Of a stretch of DNA of 64,000 bases, positions 33,701 through 41,483 are shown in pieces (the stretch's first letter is position 1; each line of letters starts with the position of its first letter). The notes beneath the pieces were generated by a model, which saw only the letters and a list, made by a program, of their open reading frames with translations, did no database searches and was not told the DNA's origin. Source of the DNA: JAEUIT01 sp044220875 (GTDB lineage: Bacteria > Planctomycetota > Phycisphaerae > Phycisphaerales > SM1A02); the NCBI GenBank assembly GCA_044220875.1, contig JBGAQH010000002.1, positions 186,001-250,000 of the forward strand, written 5' to 3'. Position numbers and translations under genes: made by a program.

Positions 33701-33877
33701 GGCGATGGTCGCGGCGTTGGCGCCCGGATAGGTCGCCTCGATGCGGACCACCGGCGGGGCGAGCTCCGGGTACTGCTCGGTCGGCAGCGCCGTGTAGGCG
33801 ATCGCACCTAACAGGACGATCAGGATCGAGAGGACCGACGCGAAGATGGGACGGTCGATGAAGAAGCGGCTCAGCAT
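30701..33877 (-). CDS. RND efflux transporter permease, HAE1 (AcrB-like) type
   Basis: The protein has 1058 residues, the usual length. Starts MLSRFFIDRPIFASVLSILI, the typical first transmembrane helix, and contains GIVVDDAIVVVENVER in TM4 with the proton-relay Asp pair. The docking and porter regions (LPTEQYPELAPPVVRIEATY; LALSNFVTIFWKDEFAR) match HAE1 pumps. It exports hydrophobic compounds through an outer-membrane channel using the proton gradient. The membrane fusion protein gene lies 22 nt upstream. The outer-membrane channel is not encoded here. One Leu codon is TTA, inside IVLLGAI. Confidence 0.93.
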   Translation of the reverse strand: MLSRFFIDRPIFASVLSILIVLLGAIAYTALPTEQYPELAPPVVRIEATYPGANAATIADTVAAPIEQEVNGVDRMIYMSSTSTDSRYALDVSFEPGANVDMASVLVQNRVSIATAKLPAEVRQQGVTVRKQSTSLVAVIAVSVPDQAKHPELDDLALSNFVTIFWKDEFARIYGVGGLTILPAKDYSMRVWFDPAKLKARDLTVGDVVAAIQAQNVQVAAGSLGRQPAPAGTAFEYVVTAKGRLNDPAEFGAIIVKSLPGGGVVRVADLATVERGARDYGTLAGFNGNPGAILVVYQLPGANLVDVSAKVAARLEELKRGLPAGAEAKLFYDASMFIRASLTEVQHTLAEAFVLVFLVVLLFLRSLRATLIPVLTIPVSLIGTFLLMAALGFSVNMLTMFGIVLAIGIVVDDAIVVVENVERVMSAERLGAREATIKAMGEITGPVIAITLVLMSVFIPAAAQGGLSGTMYRQFALTIAASTGLSAVCALTLSPALCAILLRHGHDGTARKGFILLRPLVWISNGFEAVFGWITRAYAAIARVSCAAWPISLAAFAGVLALVGWIYVRVPTGFVPAEDLGFVAVAATLPDGASLERSDDVIKRVAKAVREVDGVADVTALSGFSLLDGNGSNYANAWVILKPWEERYAKGRSIEAIIADISRIVGPMQEGRFLVFGLPPINGLGNTSGLDMRVQDRASAGREAIGRGLEQLQATASGQPGVMAAFSSFRPGVAQIFLDIDREKVIRLGIPMQAVFQTLQASLGAAYVNDFNEFGRTFQVNVQADANFRQTPEDIGRIEVRSAAGRMVPLSTLLRVTDTIAPNKVERYNLYQAATVTTLLRPGTSSGSGMGTMERVAAEALPAGMGFEWTGMSFQERLVGNSGLVVFALGLLLVYLILAAQYESWIVPIAVVLSIPLVVLGAMVALVLRDLDNNIFTQIGLVLLVGLGAKNAILIVEFARENRARGASIREAAIEAARTRFRPIIMTSLAFILGVVPLLAASGAGAGSRRALGTAVFGGMIGVTLLGLLFTPMLYCIAQWIDETVFRRKPAHAAAPQA

Positions 33878-33899
33878 GGAGGGATCTCGGTGTCGGGCC

Positions 33900-35054
33900 T
33901 CACGCCGCCGGCGTGGCCGCCGCGGCCGGCGGCGCTTCCTTCGCGTTGACCTTGCCTCCCGAGCGAACCCGCTGGATGCCGTTCACGACGATCCGCTCGT
34001 CGGCCTTGAGCCCGGAGCGGATCTCGCGCAGGCGGTCGACGATCTTGCCGATCTCGACGCCGCGGCGCTCGACGCTTCCGTCGGCGGCGACCACGAAGAC
34101 GAACTTGCCGAGCTGGTCGGATAGGACGGCGACGTCGGGGACGAGCATCGCCTCGCCGGTGCCGAAGACCGCCTGCACGCGCACGAAGAGCCCGGGGAGG
34201 ATCTCGCCGTCGGCGTTCTCGAAGATTCCCTCGACCGCGATGGTGCCGGTCTGGGTGTCGACGGTGTTGTCGCCCCGCTCGTAGACGCCCTCGTGCGGGA
34301 AGCCCCGCTCGCCGGGGAGCTGAAGCCGCAGCTGGAGATTCGGGCGGCCGTCCTCGCCGGGCCGCCGATTCTGGTGTTCGCGGCGCAGTTCGAGCACCGT
34401 GCGCTCGTCGATCTCGAAGGTTGCGTAGACCTTGCTGTCGTTGATGACCGAGCCGAGCAGCGTCGCGTCGCCGGCGCCGACGAGCTGCCCCGGATCGACG
34501 GTGACGATGCCGAGGCGCCCGTCGATCGGCGAACGGATCTGCGTGAATTCGAGATCGAGCCTGGCCTTCGCGAGCTGGGCGTTGGCGAGCTCGACGTCGG
34601 CGCGGGCGGAGTCGCGCATGGCCTGCTTCTGGTCCACCTCCTGCTGCGTCGCGGCCTGCTGGCTCATCGCCTCCTTCGCCCGATCGAGGGTGAGCTGGGC
34701 GATCTTCAGCTGGGCATCGGCAGAGGCCACGCGGGCCGTGGCCTGATCGACGGCGGCCTGGTACTCGCGCGGGTCGATCGAGAAGAGCGTCTCGCCCGCC
34801 TTCACCCTGCGGCCGCCGCCGGTGAGCTTGGTCTCAAGAAAGCCCTTCACGCGAGCCCGAAGCTCGACCTCCTCGACGCCGCGGGTCCGTCCGGCGAACT
34901 CCATGGTCCGTTCGACGGCGCGGGCGATCGGGAGCGCGACCGTCACCTCAGGCGGCGGCGGCGGCGCGAACTCGGGGGCGGGCCGGCTGCATGCGGCCAG
35001 ACCGAAAAGACACGCAGCGGTCACGCCCGTGCCGATGCGAACGCTCGTTCCCAT
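33900..35054 (-). CDS. RND membrane fusion (periplasmic adaptor) lipoprotein, AcrA-like
   Basis: The protein has 384 residues from ATG 35054; lipobox FGLAAC gives a lipidated Cys, as in AcrA. A Pro-rich stretch (PAPEFAPPPPPEVTVALPIA) follows. The lipoyl/hairpin region spans about 60-180 (VKGFLETKLTGGGRRVKAGE; helical hairpin with DQATARVASADAQLKIAQLT), then beta barrel (RSPIDGRLGIVTVDPGQLVG). Partner: the RND permease 22 nt downstream. A TACGCT lies at 35093-35098, about 38 nt before the ATG, and could start transcription of this pair alone. Confidence 0.9.
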   Translation of the reverse strand: MGTSVRIGTGVTAACLFGLAACSRPAPEFAPPPPPEVTVALPIARAVERTMEFAGRTRGVEEVELRARVKGFLETKLTGGGRRVKAGETLFSIDPREYQAAVDQATARVASADAQLKIAQLTLDRAKEAMSQQAATQQEVDQKQAMRDSARADVELANAQLAKARLDLEFTQIRSPIDGRLGIVTVDPGQLVGAGDATLLGSVINDSKVYATFEIDERTVLELRREHQNRRPGEDGRPNLQLRLQLPGERGFPHEGVYERGDNTVDTQTGTIAVEGIFENADGEILPGLFVRVQAVFGTGEAMLVPDVAVLSDQLGKFVFVVAADGSVERRGVEIGKIVDRLREIRSGLKADERIVVNGIQRVRSGGKVNAKEAPPAAAATPAA

Positions 35055-35115
35055 GGCGGCTCCAATGCGGCCCGGCTCGGGCCGCTCGCGGGAGCGTATC
35101 AGGGATGCGCCGGTC

Positions 35116-37038
35116 TCAGTCGGCCCGGACGATCGGCAGCTCGATCGCGAATCGTGCGCCGCCCATCGAACTCCGCTCGCAGCGCAGGCGTCCACCTAAC
35201 GCCACGGCCAACTCGGTCGAGATCGCGAGCCCCAGCCCCAGGCCGCGCACCGCGTCGCCCGGCCCGCGCTCGCCGCGATCGAAGGCCCGGAAGACCCTCG
35301 CCCGCATCCGATCCGGAACCCCGGGGCCGGAGTCCTCGACCGCGAGGACGAGTCGCGCATCGGCCCGTTCGACCGAGAGGCGCACCGTCGGGCCGTCGCC
35401 CGCGTACTTGCATGCGTTGTCGACGAAATTGAAGAGGACCTGCGAAACGCGGTCGGGATCGGTCAGGAGCGACAGCGGTCCGCTCGCGCCGGCGTCACAT
35501 GCGGGGTCGACAGCCACGTCGAAGGTCGCGCCGGCCTCCTCGCATCGCCGCGCAAGCACCGGCGAGACCTGGGCGACCAGCGCCTCGACCGTCGTCGGCC
35601 GCAGCTCGCGCGGCGTTCGGCCGTCCTCGGCGCGGGACCAGGCGAGGACGTTCTCGACGAGCAGCCCCAGCCTCGCCGACTCGTCGCGCAGCGTCGCGTA
35701 GTACTCGCGCTTGCGTTCCTCGTCGCGCACCACGCCGTCGGCCAGCATCTCGGCATAGAGGCGGAAGGTCGTCAGCGGCGTGCGCAGCTCGTGCGTAACG
35801 CTCGATGCGAAGCGGCTCGTCCGCACCGCCGACCCGATGCTCGATCGCAGGGCGAGGCCGCTCGCCCCGATCGCGCCAAGCGCAGCGCACCAGACGAGCA
35901 CCAGCCCGAGAGCCCCGGGATGCTCGGCGGCGCCGGCCTCCTCAGCCGACTCCTCGGACGCCAGTCGCAAGGCCGCAGGAATGCTCGCGAGGCGCCTCGC
36001 GTCGTCGCCGACGATGTCCGAGGTCGGCTCGAGCTCGGCGCCCGGCGCGATCGATTCGATCTGGGCGAGCAGCGACGCGCGAAGCGCCGGCCAGTCCACG
36101 AGAACGCCCTGCAGCACCGTCTCCCCCTCGAAGCGCACGCGTCGGGCGAGCACGAGCTGCGGAGGCGCGTCGGTCAGCCACAGCGGCACCATCGGCCCGA
36201 CCTCGACCGGCTCGGGAGCCGGCAACGGAGACGGCAGCGACTGGGTCGCGCCCTGCCCGAGCGGATCGACGCTTCCCTTCTGCTGAAGCGACTGCGCCGC
36301 GATCGACTGCTGCTGAGGCTCCATCGCCTCCTGGGCCGCGTTGCTCGCGCTCTGCCGGGCCTTGTAGTCGTCGGCCGGTTCGGCGAAGGCCCGCTTGTTT
36401 GCGCTCCGCTGCTTGGTCGTCACCTGCGACTGCGGCGCCGGAGCGGGCGGCGGCGCCGAACGGCTCGCAACCCAGTTGCTGTTGTCGCCGACCGACTTCT
36501 CGATGACCAGCTCATGCTCGCGGATCCTGCGCTCGAGATCGTCGGCGCTGATCGCCGCGACGCGCTCGGCGAACGCGGCCTTCCGCACCGGATCGGAGGG
36601 AACGGGCCCGCACGCGACCATCCCCAACGCGACGAACGCCTCGGAGGGAACCTGCGGCGAGGTGAAGCCGGTCGAGCGCCGCCACTGGAAGTGGGCGGTG
36701 AGGTAGGGACTCGTGAAGGCGAGGAGCGGGCTCGGCAGCAGCACCTCGCCCTGGGCGATCGGCTCGAGCAGCCGGTTGTACGCGATCGTCTGCGGGTGAT
36801 AGGGCTCGTAGTCGAACCAGGTCCGGGCCGACTCGCGGGCCAGCCGCGGGGCGAGCCAGAAGTCGAGCCGCCAGAGCGCCGCCCGCATCGTCTCCTGGCG
36901 ATCGGCGGCGATGCGCGCCGAGCGCTCCTCTCGCTCGAGGCGCAGGACGCGGACCGTCGTCCAGCCGAGCCCCGCGACGACGGCCGCGGCGCCGAGGCCG
37001 TAGGCGGTCCACCACGCGATGCGCCGCGAGCGCCTCAT
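35116..37038 (-). CDS. Sensor histidine kinase with long periplasmic region
   Basis: The protein has 640 residues from ATG 37038 (ATGA overlap with the response regulator). First transmembrane segment at about 9-30; second near residue 390 (LGLVLVWCAALGAIGASGLA). Between them lie about 360 residues: an unrecognised domain, an Ala/Gln/Ser-rich linker and a second domain (PMVPLWLTDAPPQLVLARRV). Then the HisKA/HATPase core: SVTHELRTPLTTF (phospho-His), FNFVDNACKYA (N box), DSGPGVP (G1) and GLGLGLAIS (G2). No HAMP domain is evident. The sensor is far larger than in typical OmpR-paired kinases. Confidence 0.88.
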   Translation of the reverse strand: MRRSRRIAWWTAYGLGAAAVVAGLGWTTVRVLRLEREERSARIAADRQETMRAALWRLDFWLAPRLARESARTWFDYEPYHPQTIAYNRLLEPIAQGEVLLPSPLLAFTSPYLTAHFQWRRSTGFTSPQVPSEAFVALGMVACGPVPSDPVRKAAFAERVAAISADDLERRIREHELVIEKSVGDNSNWVASRSAPPPAPAPQSQVTTKQRSANKRAFAEPADDYKARQSASNAAQEAMEPQQQSIAAQSLQQKGSVDPLGQGATQSLPSPLPAPEPVEVGPMVPLWLTDAPPQLVLARRVRFEGETVLQGVLVDWPALRASLLAQIESIAPGAELEPTSDIVGDDARRLASIPAALRLASEESAEEAGAAEHPGALGLVLVWCAALGAIGASGLALRSSIGSAVRTSRFASSVTHELRTPLTTFRLYAEMLADGVVRDEERKREYYATLRDESARLGLLVENVLAWSRAEDGRTPRELRPTTVEALVAQVSPVLARRCEEAGATFDVAVDPACDAGASGPLSLLTDPDRVSQVLFNFVDNACKYAGDGPTVRLSVERADARLVLAVEDSGPGVPDRMRARVFRAFDRGERGPGDAVRGLGLGLAISTELAVALGGRLRCERSSMGGARFAIELPIVRAD

Positions 37039-37760
37039 GAGGACACCGTCACTCCGGCGCCGAGCCTGTAGCCCTTGCCGCGCGAGGTGCCGATCCACTC
37101 GCCGCGGGCGCCGGCCGCCGAGATCCGCTCGCGCAGCCGGGCGATCTGCATGTCGACGGTGCGGGTCTCGAGCCCCTTCGGGTCGAGCCCCCAGACGCAC
37201 TGCAGCAGCTCCTTCCGCTCGACCGCCCGGGCGGCGTTCGAGGCGAGGAAGCGGATGAGGCCGACGTCGCGCTCGGAGATCGGCTGCTCGCCCCCGCGAC
37301 CGATGATGACCCGGCGCTCGAGGTCGACGGTGACGGCGCCGTCGGAGAGCGAGCGGACGTCGTTCGGGCGCGAGGGCGACCGGCGGAGGACGGCCTCGAC
37401 CCTGGCTAACAGTTCGCGCAGGCTGAAGGGCTTGACGATGTAGTCGTCGGCGCCGATCGAGAGCCCGCGCACGCGGTCGTCCTCGGAGCCCAGCGCCGTC
37501 ACGAGTATGACCGGCAGCGTGGGTCGGGCCTCGCGGATGCGCCGCAGCGCATCGAGGCCCGACCCGCGCGGCAGCATGCAGTCGAGGAGCACCAGGTCGG
37601 GAGCTCCCTCGAGGGCCAGCTTCACGGCGCTCTCGGCGTCGCCCGACTCGGCGACGGAGTACCCGTGGAAGCCGAGCGCGTCGACGAGGCCGCGGCGGAT
37701 CGCGACGTCGTCCTCGACGACGAGAACCCGAGACTGGTTGGGGGCCCGAACCTGGCTCAT
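37035..37760 (-). CDS. OmpR-family response regulator
   Basis: The protein has 241 residues. Receiver domain at about 10-125: VLVVEDD (acidic pocket), LLDCMLPRGSG (phosphoacceptor Asp), VTALGSEDD (Thr) and VKPF (Lys). Winged-helix DNA-binding domain at about 140-235: ERDVGLIRFLASNAARAVER and VDMQIARLRERI...GYRL. Controls transcription from targets unknown. Overlaps the kinase by 4 nt and starts 7 nt after the VWA gene, so all are probably one transcript. Confidence 0.93.
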   Translation of the reverse strand: MSQVRAPNQSRVLVVEDDVAIRRGLVDALGFHGYSVAESGDAESAVKLALEGAPDLVLLDCMLPRGSGLDALRRIREARPTLPVILVTALGSEDDRVRGLSIGADDYIVKPFSLRELLARVEAVLRRSPSRPNDVRSLSDGAVTVDLERRVIIGRGGEQPISERDVGLIRFLASNAARAVERKELLQCVWGLDPKGLETRTVDMQIARLRERISAAGARGEWIGTSRGKGYRLGAGVTVSS

Positions 37761-37767
37761 GGGAACA

Positions 37768-38988
37768 TCATCCCGCCGCGGCGGACTTTGCGGGCGCCGA
37801 ATTCGTCGGGGCCGCCTCCACGACGGGATCGGGACGGAACGCGAATCCGCGCGCGGTCGCCTGGGCCCGGATCGCGTTGCGGATCGCCCGGTCGAAGGCC
37901 GTCGCGTCCTTGCCGTCGCGCTTGGCGATCGCGTCGGCGAGGAAGAGGCTCCGCTTCTCGCCGAGCTCGGCGATCTGCTTCTGGATCGACTGGCGGGCCG
38001 CCGACTTCTCGCTCACGTAGGCCTTCCGCTGTTCGGGGGTCATCGTCCGCATCGCCTCGGGCAGGTCCGCCTCCTTCACCGTCTCGAGCTTGAAGTCAGC
38101 GTTTTGGCAGGCATCGACCAGATCCCACTCACGGTTGCGGTAGAGCCCGCCGCCCTTGGTCACGCAGCGCTGGGCCGCCGCCGCGGCGTTCGACGACGCG
38201 GCGTTGAGGTCCTGGGCCGTCTGGTTTGCGGAGTTCCACTCGCCGGCGGCGCCGTAGGGAACGTAGGTCGTGTTGAGCTCGCCGCTCAGCCGGGCAAGGT
38301 CGCCGTCGAAGGGCGTGGCGATCACGAGCGTCCCCTTGTCCTGGTCGATCGCCGCGAACTGTCCGTCGGCCTTCTTCGCGACGTCCTGCCACGCCGGGGC
38401 GAGGTCGTCGGTCGGGGCGCCGCAGTAGATGCTGTCGACGACGATCATCTTCTCGATCGCCCGCTTGGAGGCGTCGTAGTACCGCACCTCGACGTCCTGG
38501 TCGGCGCTCTCGTTGCCGGCGACGATCAGGATCTTGAGCGAGGCGTCGCCGGGAGTCCAGGCGAGTCCCTTGGTGGCCCGGTCGATGACGCGGCCGACGA
38601 GCTCGGTGCCGCCGTTGGTGGTGAGGGCGAAAAGCTTCTGGCTCACGACGTCGAGGTTCTCGGTGAAGTCGACGTCGATGCTGGTCCAGCCGTTCTCGGC
38701 GGCGTGGCCGTCGTTGCCGTAGGTGAGGAGCGCCACCTTCAGCGTTGGCTGCGGCGTGGCGGTGGCGAGATCGCTGACGATGTCCCAGATCTTGGTGCGG
38801 GCCGCGTCAATCAGCCCGTTCATGCTGCCCGAGGTGTCGAGGCAGATGGCCAGTTCGATGGTCCTCGGGGCCGCGGACGCGGCGGCGGGCGGGGCGGAGG
38901 CGGCGCCGTCGGGACGCGCGAAGGCGGAGGGGGCGAGGGAGGAGGCGAGCAGGGCGCTGAGCGCGATGGCGGTCGGGATCGTTCGCAT
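37768..38988 (-). CDS. Exported von Willebrand factor A domain protein
   Basis: The protein has 406 residues with a signal peptide (ALSALLASSLAPSAFA). A VWA domain at about 45-215: ELAICLDTSGSMNG with the complete metal-ion-dependent adhesion site (D-x-S-x-S), TNGGTELVGR and LIVAGNESADQD. The C-terminal half is helical and charged (PEQRKAYVSEKSAARQSIQK) and unrecognised. VWA domains bind protein ligands through Mg. It starts 63 nt after the VIT-VWA gene ends and ends 7 nt before the response regulator begins. A role in sensing or assembly with the neighbouring kinase is inference. Confidence 0.85.
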   Translation of the reverse strand: MRTIPTAIALSALLASSLAPSAFARPDGAASAPPAAASAAPRTIELAICLDTSGSMNGLIDAARTKIWDIVSDLATATPQPTLKVALLTYGNDGHAAENGWTSIDVDFTENLDVVSQKLFALTTNGGTELVGRVIDRATKGLAWTPGDASLKILIVAGNESADQDVEVRYYDASKRAIEKMIVVDSIYCGAPTDDLAPAWQDVAKKADGQFAAIDQDKGTLVIATPFDGDLARLSGELNTTYVPYGAAGEWNSANQTAQDLNAASSNAAAAAQRCVTKGGGLYRNREWDLVDACQNADFKLETVKEADLPEAMRTMTPEQRKAYVSEKSAARQSIQKQIAELGEKRSLFLADAIAKRDGKDATAFDRAIRNAIRAQATARGFAFRPDPVVEAAPTNSAPAKSAAAG

Positions 38989-39041
38989 GGTGATCTCCTG
39001 GCGTGGGGTGGCGGCGACCGTCCGGCGAGGGCGGTCGTGAT

Positions 39042-39055
39042 GAACGAACTGTTAG
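39042..39055 (-). repeat. attC-end-like motif at the stop of the VIT-VWA gene
   Basis: GAACGAACTGTTAG (plus strand). On the minus strand it reads CTAACAGTTCGTTC, and its TAA is the stop codon of the VIT-VWA gene. Confidence 0.55.
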
Positions 39056-41343
39056 TGAGCGTCGTTTCGGACGAGATAGGTCTTGCCGCGGTGGCGGAGC
39101 AGGACCTCGCCGTCGAGGGCGATCGCCGACTGGCGGCCGTCGTCGACGAGTTCCCAGAGGAGCTGGCGGTGGCGCTCCGAGCCGAAGGCGACCTCCTCGT
39201 CGACGTGCGGGGCGTCGACGCCGGCGAGCGAGCCGTCGATCCAGCGCGTCCCCTGCCGCCAGAGGTTCTTGTCGCCGCACTGGGCCATGGCCATCGACTG
39301 GACCTGCTGGAGGTCCGCGGCGACGTAGCCCTTGGTGCCGGCGAGATTCGACTCGACCTTCTGCCGGTTGTAGTTGATGCCCTGGTTCACGGCGTCGTAG
39401 CCGCTGCGGGTCCGCACGGCGCGGCCGTTGAGCGAGTCGGCGCACGCGCTCTCGAGGGCCCGGAGGCTGCCGAAGTTCGAGCCCTCGAGGGCGAGCATCG
39501 AGGTGTATTCGGTGAGGATGCCCCAGGTCGCCGAGAGCCGGACGATCTCGCCGACGAGCTCGCGCATCCGCGGATCGCCGTCGATGGCGCTCGAGCGGCC
39601 GTCGGCGCCGAGCTGCCGCACGCCGTCGATGAGCTGGGCGATGCGCCGGCTCGCCCACAGGCGCGGCACGAAGGAGTTCGAGGTCGACGCCTGGCGCGGA
39701 TCGACCTGGGCGGTGAGCGCCCGACGGCCGTCCGCGGCGCTTCCGGTGATCGAGAGCGTGAAGGGCGCCTCGCCCCGATACTGTCCGAGCACGACCAGCG
39801 TCGAGCCGCGGAAGAGATCGGGCAGCACGTTCGGCAGGGTTTCCGCGATGCGGCCCGGAGCGCCGGCGCCCCCCTCCTCCGAGGCGAGCACCACGTCGGC
39901 GACGACCGGACCGACCAGCCGGTCGGCGATGTCGGCGACCTTCGCGGTGAGATCGTCGCCCTGCGTCACGTAGGTCGCGACCGCGCGGCTCGCGTCGGCG
40001 ATGCGGTCGAGGAGCGGCACGTTCACGTCCGGGCCGATGCCGACGGTGAAGATGCGGCGCTTCGAGCCGTTCGCCGCCTCGGCCATGGCCCGGATGTCGC
40101 GCTCGAGGGTCTTGCCGATCGTCGGCAGGCCGTCGGTGAGGAAGAGGCAGAGCGGCAGCGATCCCGATGCCGGGCCGGGCGGCGTCTCCTGGCGCAGCGC
40201 CTCGAGCAGGGCGTCGTGGATGTTGGTGCCGCCCGAGGGCCGCAGCGCGGCGAGATACTCCTTCACCCGGGCCCGCACGCCGGCGTCGATGGCCACCGGC
40301 TGCGGCGCGAAGCGCGAGACGCCGTTGCTGAAGTCGATGACGTTGATGCGCTCGCCGTCCCGGAGTCCGTCGACGATGCGGAGCGCCGCGAGCCGGGCCT
40401 GCTCGAGCGGCGCGCCCGACATGCTGCCCGAGCGGTCGAGGACGAGGACGAGATCGCGGGTGATCGCCCGCTCCGCCGGGGCCTGCGGCGCCGCGGCGAG
40501 CAGCAGGAAGTACCCGCCGCCGATCGAGGGATCGGGATAGGCGAGGACCGTCGCGTTCGGACCGGCGCCGCGCACGATGCTGATGCGGAGCGAGCCGGTC
40601 GCTGCGGCGCCGCGGTCGGTCGCGATGAGCGAAGCGTTATGCTCGTCCCGACGCAGCGTCCTGAGCTCGTGCGTCGGCGAGTAGACCGCCGCAAGCGGCG
40701 TCGTGCTCGAGACGCCGACCTCGATCGACCACGCAGGTCCCCGGCTCATGTCGCTTCGCGGCAGCACGTAGTCGATGCGGTCGCCGATCGGGGCGAGCAG
40801 CTCCTCCCAGGTCACGCGCACCCGCTGCGAGCCGGAGGGCGGCACGGGAAAGACGCTCGAACGCAGGAGGTTCCATCCCGCCCACTCGAGGAGCGCCGGG
40901 TCGCGCTCGCGGGCGACGATCGCGTCGTATTCGCGGCGGGCCTCCTCGCGGCCGAGGACGCGGGCGGTCGGCTCGCTCGCCGGGCCGTCAAAGGCGAATC
41001 CCGTGACCGTGGCGCCGGCGGGGACGGGGATCATCAGGATCGCCTCCTGATTCGCCCCCGAGCGATTCGCGAGCGTGAGCTCCATCGTCGTGGTCGCGAC
41101 GGCGTCGCGGATGTCGATGCGGCTCCTGACGCCGGTCAGCTCGAGTGCCGACGCGCTGCCCGCGACGCGGCCGATCTGCGGCACGATCACCCGCGGCGGC
41201 GGCGACCAGGTCCGCGGCGGCGGCTGGGTCGGATAGTTCGGAGGCGTCACCAGCGTCTGGGCCACGGCCGACGCCGCGAGCAGCATGGCGAGTCCGGCGG
41301 CGAGTGGGTTTCGAATCAGGCTTCCGGCGGCGGTCCGAGTCAT
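39052..41343 (-). CDS. Exported VIT-VWA (inter-alpha-trypsin-inhibitor heavy-chain-like) protein
   Basis: About 763 residues from ATG 41343, which gives a signal peptide (RNPLAAGLAMLLAASAVAQT); ATG 41388 is an alternative. After a Pro-rich stretch comes a VIT domain at about 55-175 (TTMELTLANRSGANQEAILM; EARREYDAIV), then a VWA domain (LVLVLDRSGSMSG, complete DxSxS; GGTNIHDALLEAL; FLTDGLPTIG). Next comes the typical downstream segment LSATWGILTEYTSMLALEGS, then a C-terminal domain not seen in relatives. It is the first gene of the minus-strand group and divergent from the sigma-like gene. In other bacteria VIT-VWA proteins occur with signalling or adhesion genes; the role here is unknown. Confidence 0.87.
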   Translation of the reverse strand: MTRTAAGSLIRNPLAAGLAMLLAASAVAQTLVTPPNYPTQPPPRTWSPPPRVIVPQIGRVAGSASALELTGVRSRIDIRDAVATTTMELTLANRSGANQEAILMIPVPAGATVTGFAFDGPASEPTARVLGREEARREYDAIVARERDPALLEWAGWNLLRSSVFPVPPSGSQRVRVTWEELLAPIGDRIDYVLPRSDMSRGPAWSIEVGVSSTTPLAAVYSPTHELRTLRRDEHNASLIATDRGAAATGSLRISIVRGAGPNATVLAYPDPSIGGGYFLLLAAAPQAPAERAITRDLVLVLDRSGSMSGAPLEQARLAALRIVDGLRDGERINVIDFSNGVSRFAPQPVAIDAGVRARVKEYLAALRPSGGTNIHDALLEALRQETPPGPASGSLPLCLFLTDGLPTIGKTLERDIRAMAEAANGSKRRIFTVGIGPDVNVPLLDRIADASRAVATYVTQGDDLTAKVADIADRLVGPVVADVVLASEEGGAGAPGRIAETLPNVLPDLFRGSTLVVLGQYRGEAPFTLSITGSAADGRRALTAQVDPRQASTSNSFVPRLWASRRIAQLIDGVRQLGADGRSSAIDGDPRMRELVGEIVRLSATWGILTEYTSMLALEGSNFGSLRALESACADSLNGRAVRTRSGYDAVNQGINYNRQKVESNLAGTKGYVAADLQQVQSMAMAQCGDKNLWRQGTRWIDGSLAGVDAPHVDEEVAFGSERHRQLLWELVDDGRQSAIALDGEVLLRHRGKTYLVRNDAH

Positions 41344-41424
41344 GGCGTGCACTCCGGGACGAGAGGGGCGAGCGGCATTCATCCGCATCTCCGTCGGTAG
41401 AACGTATGGCCGGGTGCGTCACCG

Positions 41425-41444
41425 GTTGGTCACACCTGTGCAAC
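41425..41444. promoter_or_regulatory. Inverted repeat between divergent VIT-VWA and sigma-like genes
   Basis: GTTG-GT-CACA-CC-TGTG-CAAC (41425-41444): the outer GTTG/CAAC and inner CACA/TGTG are complementary, a candidate dimeric operator. It lies just upstream of the -10 of the sigma-like gene. Confidence 0.5.
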
Positions 41445-41461
41445 ACGCCCACCGTCGGGAT

Positions 41462-41470
41462 TGCTATAAC
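41462..41470 (+). promoter_or_regulatory. Extended -10 promoter of the sigma-like gene
   Basis: TGCTATAAC (41462-41470) matches an extended -10 (TGnTATAAT). No -35 is evident, consistent with extended -10 promoters that depend on an activator; the inverted repeat above covers the -35 zone. ATG follows at 41484. Confidence 0.55.
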
Positions 41471-41483
41471 GCCCGCCTGTCCG

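Noticed and set aside
30722..33811. A 1029-residue open frame antisense to the RND permease
   Set aside because: Arg/Asp/His/Glu-rich, no motif, and fully opposite a well conserved permease; typical of high-GC shadow frames.
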